Positions 32,952 through 43,097 of a stretch of 43,164 bases of DNA are shown here, piece after piece. The DNA lies in the NCBI GenBank assembly GCA_043769985.1, contig JAYVIV010000036.1, positions 1 to 43,164 on the forward strand, in the 5' to 3' direction. Made by a program: the position numbers and the translations under genes. Source of the DNA: Arcicella sp043769985. GTDB lineage: Bacteria; Bacteroidota; Bacteroidia; Cytophagales; Spirosomataceae. Under the pieces are notes generated by a model that saw only the letters and a list, made by a program, of their open reading frames with translations, made no database searches and was not told where the DNA came from. Within the stretch, counting starts at the first letter, position 1, and each line of letters begins with the position of its first letter.

Positions 32952-33797
32952 TCAAAAAAACTCATTTAAACTTCCGCTATCCTTCAACACATACCCTTTT
33001 TCCGTTTTTTGAATCGTCGCACATTCATAAATAGGATCGTGATCAAAAAATATCACCCATTCATTTTCAACAGCTTGATTTAACAAATCCTCTTTTTCCT
33101 TCATGGTTGTTAAGGGGTTTATGTCGTAACCCATCACATAGGGTACGGGAATGTGGGCGGAAGAAGGAATGGTATCGGCAATAAATAATATTTTTTTATT
33201 TTGGTAAGAAATTTTTGGCATCAGCATCTTTTCTGTATGACCATCTGCGAACAAAAAATCAATATTTTGGAATGGTTTTTCAGTCACCTTATCAACAAAA
33301 AACAGTTGATTGGCTTGTTGAATTGGCAAGATATTATCCTTAAAGAATGTTGCTTTTTCCCGTGGATTTGGATGAATTGCTGAATTAAAGTGTTCAGAAT
33401 GAGACCAGTATTTAGCATTTGGAAAAGTCATTTCAAATTTAGTTTTATCATCGTTCCATTTCACGGCTCCTCCGCAATGATCAAAATGTAAATGACTCAA
33501 AATCACATCAGTAACATCATTTTCTGAATAGCCTTTAGCGTTGATTGACCTTACCAATTCGCCTTCACCATGTCGAAAATAATACCCTTGCCACTTGGCA
33601 TCTTGCTTATTTCCCATGCCCGTATCCACCAAAATTAATTTCTTACCGTCTTCAATCAATAAACACCGCATTGCCCATGAACAAAGATTATTTTCATCGG
33701 CGGGGTTTAATTTATTCCAAAACGTTTTGGGTACTACTCCAAACATTGCCCCACCATCTAATTTAAAATATCCTGCATCAATTGAATGTAAAATCAT
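32952..33797 (-). CDS. MBL-fold metallo-hydrolase
   Basis: A 281-residue metallo-beta-lactamase-fold hydrolase. The zinc motif is SHLHFDHCGGAV (HxHxDH), with later ligands in WSHSEHF, LFADGHTEKM, FIADTIPSSAH and FFDHDP. The opening DAGYFKLDGGAMFGVVPKTFWNKL resembles the group containing N-acyl-homoserine lactonase-like enzymes; a lactonase or esterase role is possible, but the substrate cannot be read. It has no signal peptide, so it is cytoplasmic. The ATG at 33797 opens the family domain. The gene is convergent with the DUF5723 gene and divergent from the patatin gene. Confidence 0.9.
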   Translation of the reverse strand: MILHSIDAGYFKLDGGAMFGVVPKTFWNKLNPADENNLCSWAMRCLLIEDGKKLILVDTGMGNKQDAKWQGYYFRHGEGELVRSINAKGYSENDVTDVILSHLHFDHCGGAVKWNDDKTKFEMTFPNAKYWSHSEHFNSAIHPNPREKATFFKDNILPIQQANQLFFVDKVTEKPFQNIDFLFADGHTEKMLMPKISYQNKKILFIADTIPSSAHIPVPYVMGYDINPLTTMKEKEDLLNQAVENEWVIFFDHDPIYECATIQKTEKGYVLKDSGSLNEFF

Positions 33798-33903
33798 AGT
33801 TTTGTTGTTAGTTGGATTAAATTGGTATTCATTTTTTGTGTAAATTACCTAAGAATCTATCAATAATCATAACCTAATTTTAACAAATAACAATCATAAA
33901 ATT

Positions 33904-34665
33904 ATGACAATAGGCTTAGTTCTATCAGGCGGAGGAGCAAGAGGAATTGCTCATTTGGGTGTTTTGAAAGCAATGCAAGAGAAAAAAATAAAGATTTCGG
34001 GGATTTCAGGTTGCAGTGCGGGGGCAATCGTAGGGATGATGTTTTCAGCTGGATATTCACCCGACCACATTTTTGAAATTGTGGTTTCAACATCAACCTT
34101 GCGTGCTTTACGCCCCGCTTGGAGTCGTTCGGGTTTATTAAAAATGCAACGTGCCGAAGAAGTATATTTGAAATACATTCCGCATAATTCCTTTGAACGT
34201 TTGAAGATTCCCTTGACTGTAAATGCCACAAATTTATACAAAGGAGAAACCGTTTATTTTTCTTCGGGTGAACTATTAAAACCAGTCATGGCATCGTGTT
34301 CTATTCCAGGACTTTTTGAACCAATTACGTTTAATGAAAACATATTGATAGACGGCGGAGTTTTAAATAATATGCCCATAGAGCCTTTAATTGGCAAATA
34401 CGACTATATTATTGGTAGCCATTGCAATCCATTCGGAATGCAACAAATGCCAAAATCAATGTCATCCATTGTTCAAAAGTCTTTGTTCTTAGCTATCAAT
34501 AACAATTCAAAAGGGAGGTTGGCTCAATGTGATTTTGTAGTTGAACCACCCGCATTAAAATTATTCGACCCTTATGACATTAGAAAGGCAACTGGAATTT
34601 TTAAAGCTGGTTATGAATTTGCGAGTCAATTGGAATTTCCTGAGATGATTAGCGATAAAAAATAA
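33904..34665 (+). CDS. Patatin-like phospholipase
   Basis: This 253-residue protein carries a complete patatin domain. It has the oxyanion loop GGGARGIAHLG at the N-terminus, the nucleophile Ser38 in GCSAGAIVG (GxSxG) and the catalytic Asp150 in LIDGGVLNNMPIE (DGG). These form the Ser-Asp dyad used for hydrolysis of phospholipids or other acyl esters. There is no signal peptide or membrane segment. It is shorter than the RssA type but similar in layout. It is transcribed divergently from the MBL hydrolase; the two could share a promoter region of 106 bp. Membrane lipid turnover is a reasonable but unproven role. Confidence 0.94.
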   Translation: MTIGLVLSGGGARGIAHLGVLKAMQEKKIKISGISGCSAGAIVGMMFSAGYSPDHIFEIVVSTSTLRALRPAWSRSGLLKMQRAEEVYLKYIPHNSFERLKIPLTVNATNLYKGETVYFSSGELLKPVMASCSIPGLFEPITFNENILIDGGVLNNMPIEPLIGKYDYIIGSHCNPFGMQQMPKSMSSIVQKSLFLAINNNSKGRLAQCDFVVEPPALKLFDPYDIRKATGIFKAGYEFASQLEFPEMISDKK

Positions 34666-34705
34666 CCTCATTTTGAAGTTCTGATTTCATTTCAAAACGT
34701 TATAC

Positions 34706-34739
34706 TTTTTGATTTTAATCCAAACAATAATTATCTTTG
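34706..34739 (+). promoter_or_regulatory. Promoter of the first susC gene (TTG-N20-TATCTTTG)
   Basis: TTTTTG (34706-34711), a 20-bp spacer and TATCTTTG (34732-34739) match the Bacteroidota sigma-factor consensus TTTG-N19-21-TAnnTTTG well. It is the best full promoter visible by eye in this window. The leader to the ATG at 34858 would be about 110 nt. Confidence 0.65.
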
Positions 34740-34857
34740 AATTCTGTAATTTAGAAAAAACTGCTTGATTGAGTAAAAACCCTTATTCTTCAATGCTCAA
34801 CTTTCTTCGTTTTGGGATTATAGAATTTCTTTACATTTAAACAAAAACCCAATTTTT

Positions 34858-37800
34858 ATGAACAAACGTTTATTATTATTCAATTTACTCTTGTTTTTAG
34901 GCTGTTCGTTGAGCATGATTGCTCAAGACCGTCGAATTACAGGAAAGGTAGTATCGGCAGCCGATGGTTCGCCTTTACCAGGAGTTAGTGTACAAGTTAA
35001 AGGCACTGCAAAAGGTACTGCAACCGATGCCAGTGGAAATTATGCGGTGAGTGTTCCGAGTGGTAAAGGTATCTTAGAGATACGTTCAGTAGGTTTCAAT
35101 GCTCAGACACTCCAAATCGGAAGCCAAAGTATTATCAACCTTGCTTTAACAGAAAGCGATAACTCTTTGGGTGAAGTTGTAGTGGTTGGTTATGGTACGC
35201 AGAACAAAAGGGAGTTAACAGGTAATATTGCAAAAATCAAATCTACTGATATAGCTGACATGCCCGTTACAAGTTTTGATCAGGCCATGCAAGGAAAAGC
35301 GGCTGGCGTTTTGGTCAATGCTGGGAGTGGTAAGTTAGGGCAAGGTATCAGAATAAACGTTAGGGGACAGTCTTCTATATCAGCCAACACTCAACCCCTT
35401 TATGTAATTGACGGAATCCCAATGACCACAACAGATTTATCGTTTCAAGGAGGGTCAACTAATCCATTAGCCGATATTAATCCACAAGATATTGAATCAT
35501 TAGATATTTTAAAAGATGCTTCAGCATCAGCTATTTATGGTTCACGAGGAGCAAATGGAGTGGTGATTGTGACAACCAAAAAAGGTAAATCTGGCTCTGC
35601 AAAGGTAAATTTTGGTTACATGACAGGATCAAGTTCTCCCACCAAGAAGTTACAGTTTCTTAACACTGACCAATACGTTAAATTTTACAATCAAGCGGCA
35701 GCTAATTCAGATAGAATAGACGATTATCCAGACCCAAAAGATCCAGATTCGTACCGTTTTTATATGAATAGTTTTTATGACACTCAAGGATTGGGAACGT
35801 TCGGAAAAGGCACACAGGCATCGACAAATTGGGGAGATTTGGCGTATCAAGACGCACCAATGAGTCAATATGATTTGAACATCAGTTCTGGTAATGATAA
35901 AACAACTTTGTATGTTTCAGGGCAATATCTTGATCAGAAAGGAATTTTAATTGGCAATGCATTAAGTAGAGCCACTGGAAGAGTAAACATGACCCATAAG
36001 TTAAATGATAAATTTGACCTGGGACTGAGCATCGCCATGTCCAGAAGCATAAATAACCGTCTTTCAGGAGACCGTCAATTTGATAATCCTATGCAAATGG
36101 TGGCATTACCACCAATGACTCCATCAATTGATCCAACAACAAATTTACCCGTAGGAACATCGCCTGGAGATGTTTCCGTTCCCTATTACTACAATCCAAT
36201 AGTAAATATTGGCAATGCAAACTACAATACAACTGTCAACAGAAACATTAGTAATGTCTTCGGACAGTACAAAATAGCAAAGAATCTAACTTTTCGTTCG
36301 GAGCTTGGAATTGATATTTTAAATCAATTAGAAGAACAATACTATAATACAAAAACTGCTCGGAATACATCAGTACCAGGAGGTTTGGGGCGTTCGAGAA
36401 CTGTGGGAGTAGAAAACTTAAATACTAATAATTTTTTAACTTTCAACAACTCGTTTGATAAACACGCTTTTGATGTTACAGTTGGTATGTCTTATCAAAA
36501 ATCAGTAACTAAGCAACATTTTATTGAAGGACAAGACTTTCCATCGGATTCTTACCAGACGATTTTCACAGCTGCTCGAAAAACGGATGGAAGTTCAACT
36601 GAAACGGCCTTTAGTTTTTTGTCTTATTTTGCCCGATTGAACTACAAACTTTCTGATAAATACTTATTAGGTTTGAGTACAAGAATTGATGGTTCATCTC
36701 GTTTCGGTACAAATAATCGTTACGGTTTCTTTCCAGCGGCATCGGCAGGTTGGTTGATTTCAGAGGAAGATTTTTTAAAAAATAATAAAATAGTTAGTTC
36801 AATGAAACTTCGTGCAAGTTTCGGCCGAACTGGAAATGCTGAAATTAATGCTGGTGGTGCCATCAATACTCAAAATTTTCCTCAAAGGGGGTTATTTGCT
36901 GGTGATGCAGGTTATGGAGCAACGCCTGGGCAACGTCCAGTTCAGTTAGCAAATCCAGATTTAAGTTGGGAAACAACCGACCAATTTGACATCGGTCTTG
37001 ATTTTGGTTTTCTTAATGACCGCATAACTGGAGAAATTGATTACTATCAAAAAAATACTTCAAATCTGCTTCTTAATGTGAATGTCCCAGCCACCACTGG
37101 ATTTGCAACAATTACACGAAACGTAGGAAAGTTAGTCAATAAAGGGTTTGAGTTTGTCTTGAATACTAACAATCTCGTAGGTGATTTTAAATGGAGTACC
37201 AGATTTAATGCTGCTTACAACGCAAATAAAGTTACTGATGTTCAAGGACAAATCATTGAAGGTGGTTTAAATAACATGAGTAGAGTTGTGGAAGGGCAAC
37301 CAATTGGAACTTTTTTTACAGCAGAATACGCTGGAGTTGACCCCGCAAACGGAGATGCCCTATGGTTTAAAAATACAAAGAATACCGATGGAACTATCGA
37401 TCGAGCTACAACAAAAACTTACAATCAAGCCCAAAGGGTAATTGCTGGCAAGCCGCTTCCAGACTGGGTCGGAGGGGTAACGAATACATTTAGTTACAAA
37501 GGATTAGAATTAAGTGTATTTTTCAATGGCCAATTTGGAAATCAATTAAATTTCTATGGTGTTGGTAGATTCTCATCAGCAAATGGACGATTTGAAGATA
37601 ACCAAACCGTTGATCAATTAGCAGCTTGGACGAAAGAAAACCCAAATACAAATGTTCCTGAAGCTCGCTTATTTTTCAATAATGGTGCTCAACCCTCAAC
37701 AAGATTTATTTTGGATGGTTCGTATGTGCGTTTACGTAACGTTACTCTCGCATACAATTTGCCAAAATCCATTCTTAACAAAGCTAAAATTAATAGCTTA

Positions 37801-37965
37801 AGAATCTATGTAACGGGCCAGAATTTGGCAACATTTACGAATTATGCAGGATGGGATCCAGAAGTAAACGCTGATGATATTGTAACAAATATTGCACAAG
37901 GGTACGATTTTTACACTGCCCCACAGGCTCGCACTATCACATTTGGTTTAAATCTCGGCTTTTAA
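34858..37965 (+). CDS. SusC/RagA-type TonB-dependent outer-membrane transporter, 1
   Basis: A 1035-residue protein with a signal peptide (LLLFNLLLFLGCSLSMIAQ). An N-terminal carboxypeptidase-regulatory-like domain follows (about 25-105, ITGKVVSAADGSPLPGVSVQ), then the TonB box region EVVVVGYGTQNKRELTGNI, a plug domain (ADMPVTSFDQAMQGKAAGVL, and IRVRG-type INVRGQSSISAN), and a C-terminal 22-strand barrel ending RTITFGLNLGF. SusC proteins import oligosaccharides or peptides captured by a partner SusD. The SusD partner begins 20 bp after the stop. No glycan-degrading enzyme or regulator for the pair lies in the window, so no substrate can be proposed. A good promoter precedes it. Confidence 0.96.
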   Translation: MNKRLLLFNLLLFLGCSLSMIAQDRRITGKVVSAADGSPLPGVSVQVKGTAKGTATDASGNYAVSVPSGKGILEIRSVGFNAQTLQIGSQSIINLALTESDNSLGEVVVVGYGTQNKRELTGNIAKIKSTDIADMPVTSFDQAMQGKAAGVLVNAGSGKLGQGIRINVRGQSSISANTQPLYVIDGIPMTTTDLSFQGGSTNPLADINPQDIESLDILKDASASAIYGSRGANGVVIVTTKKGKSGSAKVNFGYMTGSSSPTKKLQFLNTDQYVKFYNQAAANSDRIDDYPDPKDPDSYRFYMNSFYDTQGLGTFGKGTQASTNWGDLAYQDAPMSQYDLNISSGNDKTTLYVSGQYLDQKGILIGNALSRATGRVNMTHKLNDKFDLGLSIAMSRSINNRLSGDRQFDNPMQMVALPPMTPSIDPTTNLPVGTSPGDVSVPYYYNPIVNIGNANYNTTVNRNISNVFGQYKIAKNLTFRSELGIDILNQLEEQYYNTKTARNTSVPGGLGRSRTVGVENLNTNNFLTFNNSFDKHAFDVTVGMSYQKSVTKQHFIEGQDFPSDSYQTIFTAARKTDGSSTETAFSFLSYFARLNYKLSDKYLLGLSTRIDGSSRFGTNNRYGFFPAASAGWLISEEDFLKNNKIVSSMKLRASFGRTGNAEINAGGAINTQNFPQRGLFAGDAGYGATPGQRPVQLANPDLSWETTDQFDIGLDFGFLNDRITGEIDYYQKNTSNLLLNVNVPATTGFATITRNVGKLVNKGFEFVLNTNNLVGDFKWSTRFNAAYNANKVTDVQGQIIEGGLNNMSRVVEGQPIGTFFTAEYAGVDPANGDALWFKNTKNTDGTIDRATTKTYNQAQRVIAGKPLPDWVGGVTNTFSYKGLELSVFFNGQFGNQLNFYGVGRFSSANGRFEDNQTVDQLAAWTKENPNTNVPEARLFFNNGAQPSTRFILDGSYVRLRNVTLAYNLPKSILNKAKINSLRIYVTGQNLATFTNYAGWDPEVNADDIVTNIAQGYDFYTAPQARTITFGLNLGF

Positions 37966-37984
37966 TCACTTAAATCTTAGAAAA

Positions 37985-39340
37985 ATGAAAAAATATACTA
38001 AAAATATAATTGCAGTAACCTCATTGATAGTTTCACTGACAGCCTGCGATAAACAACTCGACATCGATCCAAAGGTCAGTATTGACGAGTCAAAAGCATT
38101 ATCAACATCGCAAGATGTAAAAATCACACTTACAGGTGCCTATGATGGTATCAGTAATGGGAATGTAATGGGAGGAGGTTACTCATACATAAATGAACTA
38201 CTTGGAGACGATGCTGAAGTTCGTTTTGGGGGAACATTTGGCACATTAGATGAAATTTGGCGGAAAGCAATCACAACGACCAATACTCAGAATTCTGAAA
38301 CATGGAGACTTTCTTACGTTGCTATAAATCGTGCAAACAACGTTTTAGCATCTTTGGATAAACTCGGAGAACCTGATAAGAAAAAAGTAGAAGGAGAAGC
38401 ATTATTTATTCGAGGACTGGTTTATTTTGAATTAATACAGCATTTTGCTAAAACCTGGGGGGATGGTGACAATGCCACTAATTTAGGCGTACCACTCATT
38501 TTAACGCCAACCCGAGTTGTTACAGCAGAGGACGACAAACCACGAGCTACTGTGACACAAGTTTACGCACAAATACTGAATGATTTGACAAAAGCTGAGA
38601 CGCTGCTCCCACCCAATACTGAAGGAAGTAACACAGGGTTTGCAAACCGTAACGCTGTCAGTGCATTACTATCACGGGTGTACCTTTTGCAAGGTAATTA
38701 CGCTTCAGCAAGAGATGCTGCAAATAAAGTAATTAATTCAAAAGCACATACATTATCTCCCTCATTTGAGACCGTATTCTCTGATATTGATGGAGCATCG
38801 GAAAATATTTTCAAAATTATTGTGACCGACCAAGACGGTATTAATGATTTGAATACCTTTTTTGCTTCAACTGCCAATCAAGGTAGAGGCGATGTTAGAG
38901 TGCTAACTAAGCACTTGGCATTATATGAACCAACAGACGTTCGTGGGAAGTTTTTTGATGTTGTTAGTAGAAATTCATTTACTCTGAAATTTAGAGATAG
39001 ATATGGAGATGTCCCAGTTATGCGATTAGCAGAGATGTATTTAACCCGTGCAGAGGCAAACTTCAGATTAGGAACTTCAGTTGGTGCAAGTCCCGTTGCT
39101 GACGTAAATTTATTACGAGAACGTGCAGGTGCAAAAGTTTCAAATGTTCTGACATTGGATAATATTTTGAAAGAAAGAAAACTTGAATTAGCATTTGAGG
39201 GTTTGCAGCTTTTTGATGTGAAACGTACAAGAAAAAATATTGGGACAAAGTTGTTCAACGATAAGTCATTGGTATTACCTATTCCTCAACGTGAAATTGA
39301 TACGAATAAGGCCCTTAGACAAAATGAAGGTTATCAATAG
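37985..39340 (+). CDS. SusD/RagB-type surface lipoprotein, 1
   Basis: A 451-residue lipoprotein with lipobox SLTAC and Cys at residue 21 begins with a typical basic N-terminus. The N-terminal half holds helical TPR-like repeats: ALSTSQDVKITLTGAYDGIS, then VAINRANNVLASLDKL and GEALFIRGLVYFELIQHF, which are the SusD_RagB hallmarks. The C-terminus has RLAEMYLTRAEANFRLG and KERKLELAFEGLQLFDVKRT, also diagnostic. It binds substrate at the surface and acts as a lid on its SusC partner. The protein is shorter than many SusD proteins (about 500-600). A strong terminator follows. Confidence 0.96.
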   Translation: MKKYTKNIIAVTSLIVSLTACDKQLDIDPKVSIDESKALSTSQDVKITLTGAYDGISNGNVMGGGYSYINELLGDDAEVRFGGTFGTLDEIWRKAITTTNTQNSETWRLSYVAINRANNVLASLDKLGEPDKKKVEGEALFIRGLVYFELIQHFAKTWGDGDNATNLGVPLILTPTRVVTAEDDKPRATVTQVYAQILNDLTKAETLLPPNTEGSNTGFANRNAVSALLSRVYLLQGNYASARDAANKVINSKAHTLSPSFETVFSDIDGASENIFKIIVTDQDGINDLNTFFASTANQGRGDVRVLTKHLALYEPTDVRGKFFDVVSRNSFTLKFRDRYGDVPVMRLAEMYLTRAEANFRLGTSVGASPVADVNLLRERAGAKVSNVLTLDNILKERKLELAFEGLQLFDVKRTRKNIGTKLFNDKSLVLPIPQREIDTNKALRQNEGYQ

Positions 39341-39357
39341 ATAAACCTGAAAATTTT

Positions 39358-39398
39358 GAAAGGAGTAATTCAGCAGTGAGTTACTCCTTTCTTTTTTT
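39358..39398 (+). terminator. Intrinsic terminator after the first susCD pair
   Basis: GAAAGGAGTAA (39358-39368) and TTACTCCTTTC (39381-39391) form an 11-bp perfect stem with a 12-nt loop, followed by a run of seven T (39392-39398). It ends the susCD transcript. Confidence 0.92.
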
Positions 39399-39815
39399 AT
39401 AACATTTAGTATTGAAGCATAATATTAGTACACTAACCATGAGAATAGTACAATTATAATCAATAAAAATACCAAAATATATTTGAGAAAAGTATTTACG
39501 AATACCAAATTAAAGAAATTATTTTAAGAATTAAAAAACCATAAAAATTCCCAAATTATACCTATAAATAGATGTAATACTTAGTGATATATACTTAATG
39601 TTAATAAAATTTTGTGTGGGAGAGCCTTATTTAAAATTTTTATTTTATGGATTAGCCAAAATAAAACACTACGAATCCGTCAAATCTGCCTACAAAAACT
39701 ATTTATTTAGCGAAATTTCAAAATAAATCTATTGTTTGTTTAGTACAAATTTTATAATTTTACAGAACACTAATATTATTTTTTAAACATTTTTCAACCA
39801 TAACTAAATTAGTAC
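39399..39815. other. Intergenic region before the second susC
   Basis: No gene is visible in 417 bases of very AT-rich DNA. A TTG (39732-39734), 20-bp spacer and TAATTTTA (39755-39762) make an imperfect promoter (7 of 8 at -7) about 54 bp before the ATG. Nothing else stands out. Confidence 0.45.
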
Positions 39816-42800
39816 ATGAAGAAACAATTACTCATGACTTTTCTTGTTGCTTTTTCTTTTTGTGTGAATGTATTCGCACAAGATAGAACTGTATCAGGTA
39901 AAGTAACCACAGCCGAGGACGGCTCTGGTCTTCCAGGAGTATCAGTACAGGTAAAAGGTTCCACAAAAGGAACTACCACTGATGCCACAGGTAATTACTC
40001 CCTCCCCGTAACTTCAACAGGAGGCACTCTCAAGTTTACATTCGTTGGTTTTGCCTCAAAAGAAGTCGTGATTGGGACACAAGCAAAGATTGATGTAGCC
40101 TTATCAAGTGACATTCAACAATTATCAGAAGTTGTTGTAACAGCCCAAGGAATTGTACGTGACAAACGTGCTTTGGGTTATTCTGTAACAACCCTTGATA
40201 AAAAGAACATCGAAGACCGCCCACAAGCAGACGTTGGTCGTGTTTTGCAAGGAAAAATTGCTGGTGTGAACGTAACTTCTACTTCGGGTGTCTCAGGAAC
40301 TGGAACAAACATCACCATTCGTGGATATTCTTCAATCACAGGTTCTGTTCAACCGCTTTTTGTGGTAGATGGTGTTCCTTTTAACTCCAATACAAACTCT
40401 CGTTTGAATGCCGATGGGTCGAGTGCAGGATTTACGGGTGGTGGGCAGTCATCTTCAAGTCGTTTCTTGGATATTGATCCAAATAATATTGAAAACGTGA
40501 CTGTTTTAAAAGGTTTGGCTGCCACGGTTACTTACGGTGACCAAGGTCGTAATGGTGTAATATTAGTAACGACAAAAAACGGTAGTAAAAAAGCTCGTAA
40601 GACAGAATTTTCAGTTACTCAATCGTTATTCACTAATACAGTTCATTTACCAAAATACCAAAATTCATACGTTGGAGGATTCCAGCAGAATTTAGGGTAT
40701 TTTTTCAGTAACTGGGGACCATCATTGGAAGAAGCAAAAATTTACCCTTCACAGAATACTAATGCTGCCTTAACCACCCATCCTTACGCATTTTTGACAA
40801 ATACTTCAACCAGAGCGGCAATGGCGGATTATGTTGCTTCGGTGAGTCCATACACGATGCAATTTTTTCCTAATAACGTCAGTGATTTTTTCAGAGCGGG
40901 TCTAATTTCAAACACCTCAATGAATATTTCTGGAGGTGGAGAAAAAGTTAGTTATAATGTTTCGGCGGGATACAACAACGAACAAGGATACATTGAAAAC
41001 AATGGATTAAGAAGATTAAATTTAGGTTTGGGAATTAATGCTCAACTCTCAAAGAAATTGACGGCAAATACTTCATTCAGTTTTACGAATACCGATCAAA
41101 ACTCACCTCCATTGAGTTCTGGACAAGGAAATAATGCTAATGATTTCCCATCGGTGTTGGCAAACGTAATGTACACACCTCGTCAAGTTGATTTAACGAG
41201 TTGGCCATCCGAAAATCCAATTGATGGAAGTTCTGTTTACTTTAGAAGTGGAAACGATATTCCAAATCCAAGGTGGATTTTGAATAATTATAAAACTACT
41301 GGTAAAGTCAATCGTTTCTTTTCAGCCACTACCTTCAATTTAGAAATTTCAAAAGAATTCTCAGCCATTTATAAAGTAGGCTTAGATATTTACGATGATA
41401 ACCAAGAATTTCAACTAAATAAAGGAGGAACTGTACTTGTTAACGGATTATATAATACCCTTAACACGCAGAATAGAATTGTAGATAATTCTTTGATTTT
41501 ATCTTACACAAAAAATTTATCTGAGAAACTTACTTTAGCTGGGAAATTGGGTGGAAATATGCGTAATGATTTTCTTTCACAAGTAAATGTGCTCAGTCAA
41601 AATATGTTGGCTCGTGGTCTGTTCAGACATACAAATTTTATTGATAATGTTGCCTTTAACCAGACTATTGAGCAAACTCGAATGGGGGTATTTGGTGAAG
41701 TAACGGCTGACTATGACAACTTTTTATTCTTAAACTTTGCGGGGAGAAACGATTGGACATCAACGGTTGAACCAGAAAATCGTCAAATATTTTATCCTTC
41801 TGGGAGTTTGTCATTTGTGCCAACTTCAGCATTCAAAGGTTATAATTCAAAAGTCCTCAATTACTTGAAGGTCAGAGTAGGAGTTGGAACCTCAGCGGGT
41901 TTCCCAAACCCCTACCAAACTCGTAATATCTTGAATCAGAATGCAAGAGGATGGCTAACTTCTTCAGCCATTCAAACACACTCAGTGGATAATACGTTAG
42001 GAAATCCAAACTTGAAACCTGAACTTCATACTGAAACTGAATTAGGATTGGAAGGTAAAATGTTTAACAACAAAATTAGTTTTGATATTACACTTTATCG
42101 TCGTGATACCCGTGATTTGATTACCAGAGCTCCTTTGGATGCTTCAACAGGTTTTACTTCAACTACGACAAATATCGGTAAAATTAGAAACGAAGGTATT
42201 GAAGTTAGTTTGAACGGAACACCTATCACGAAAGGACCTTTCTCTTGGGATTTAGCCTTGACTTATTCACGTAATACGCCAACGGTCTTAGACTTGGGAG
42301 GAACATTACAAGAAGTTCAAGTGACTGGGTTCGGTTCAGCATTAGGTAATTATGCCGTTGTTGGCAGACCATTCAACATGATTAAAGGAACTGGTTATAG
42401 ACGTAATGCAGAAGGAAAGCTATTGATTGATGCAGGTGGAAATTTACAAACTACCACCTCTCCAGTTGAATTGGGTGACCCAAACCCAGCTTTCAATTCA
42501 AGTATGATTAATACTTTTAACTATAAAGGACTTTCATTGAATGTGATGGTAACCTATCGTCATGGTGGTGCTTTGTATTCATCAACTGCGGGTGCTTTGT
42601 TAGGTCGTGGTTTAACGATTGAATCAGGTTCTGAAACGGGATATGATAGAGCTCAAACATTTATTTTCCCAGGTGTGAAAGCTGATGGTTCGAAAAACAA
42701 TATTCAAGTAACTGGTTCGGATATTAACTTCAATAACGTTTATTTCTTCGGTGATGAAGGTCGTATTTTTGATGGTTCAACAGTTCGTTTGCAAGAAGTT

Positions 42801-43028
42801 TCATTATCTTACAGTCTTCCAAAAACATTTTTAGGAAAATTAGGAATCAAAGGAGCAAGTTTCACGCTTTCTGGAAACAACTTATGGTACAAAGCCTTAA
42901 ACATTCCAAATGGCGTTAATTTAGATACGGATAATCTTGGATTAGGCGTTGGTAACGGTCTCGGATTCGAGTTATTGACTGGACCAAGTTCAAGAAGAAT
43001 CGGTGGAACTCTTAAATTAACATTCTAA
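39816..43028 (+). CDS. SusC/RagA-type TonB-dependent outer-membrane transporter, 2
   Basis: A 1070-residue protein with a signal peptide (LMTFLVAFSFCVNVFA). The regulatory-like domain (VSGKVTTAEDGSGLPGVSVQ) is followed by the connector LSEVVVTAQGIVRDKRALGYS, a plug (RPQADVGRVLQGKIAGVNVT, and ITIRGYSSITG) and a barrel ending RRIGGTLKLTF. It differs from the first SusC in the connector (VVVTAQGIVRDKR instead of VVVVGYGTQNKRE). The VVTAQGI...KRALGYS form is a recognised SusC subtype. A SusD-like lipoprotein gene begins 69 bp after the stop, at the window edge. The pair is a second, separately transcribed uptake system; the substrate is unknown. Confidence 0.96.
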   Translation: MKKQLLMTFLVAFSFCVNVFAQDRTVSGKVTTAEDGSGLPGVSVQVKGSTKGTTTDATGNYSLPVTSTGGTLKFTFVGFASKEVVIGTQAKIDVALSSDIQQLSEVVVTAQGIVRDKRALGYSVTTLDKKNIEDRPQADVGRVLQGKIAGVNVTSTSGVSGTGTNITIRGYSSITGSVQPLFVVDGVPFNSNTNSRLNADGSSAGFTGGGQSSSSRFLDIDPNNIENVTVLKGLAATVTYGDQGRNGVILVTTKNGSKKARKTEFSVTQSLFTNTVHLPKYQNSYVGGFQQNLGYFFSNWGPSLEEAKIYPSQNTNAALTTHPYAFLTNTSTRAAMADYVASVSPYTMQFFPNNVSDFFRAGLISNTSMNISGGGEKVSYNVSAGYNNEQGYIENNGLRRLNLGLGINAQLSKKLTANTSFSFTNTDQNSPPLSSGQGNNANDFPSVLANVMYTPRQVDLTSWPSENPIDGSSVYFRSGNDIPNPRWILNNYKTTGKVNRFFSATTFNLEISKEFSAIYKVGLDIYDDNQEFQLNKGGTVLVNGLYNTLNTQNRIVDNSLILSYTKNLSEKLTLAGKLGGNMRNDFLSQVNVLSQNMLARGLFRHTNFIDNVAFNQTIEQTRMGVFGEVTADYDNFLFLNFAGRNDWTSTVEPENRQIFYPSGSLSFVPTSAFKGYNSKVLNYLKVRVGVGTSAGFPNPYQTRNILNQNARGWLTSSAIQTHSVDNTLGNPNLKPELHTETELGLEGKMFNNKISFDITLYRRDTRDLITRAPLDASTGFTSTTTNIGKIRNEGIEVSLNGTPITKGPFSWDLALTYSRNTPTVLDLGGTLQEVQVTGFGSALGNYAVVGRPFNMIKGTGYRRNAEGKLLIDAGGNLQTTTSPVELGDPNPAFNSSMINTFNYKGLSLNVMVTYRHGGALYSSTAGALLGRGLTIESGSETGYDRAQTFIFPGVKADGSKNNIQVTGSDINFNNVYFFGDEGRIFDGSTVRLQEVSLSYSLPKTFLGKLGIKGASFTLSGNNLWYKALNIPNGVNLDTDNLGLGVGNGLGFELLTGPSSRRIGGTLKLTF

Positions 43029-43097
43029 ATTTTGGTCTTGGTACTATTATTATACTTTCCAAACCAAAAATTTATTAAACATTAATCACAAATTCAA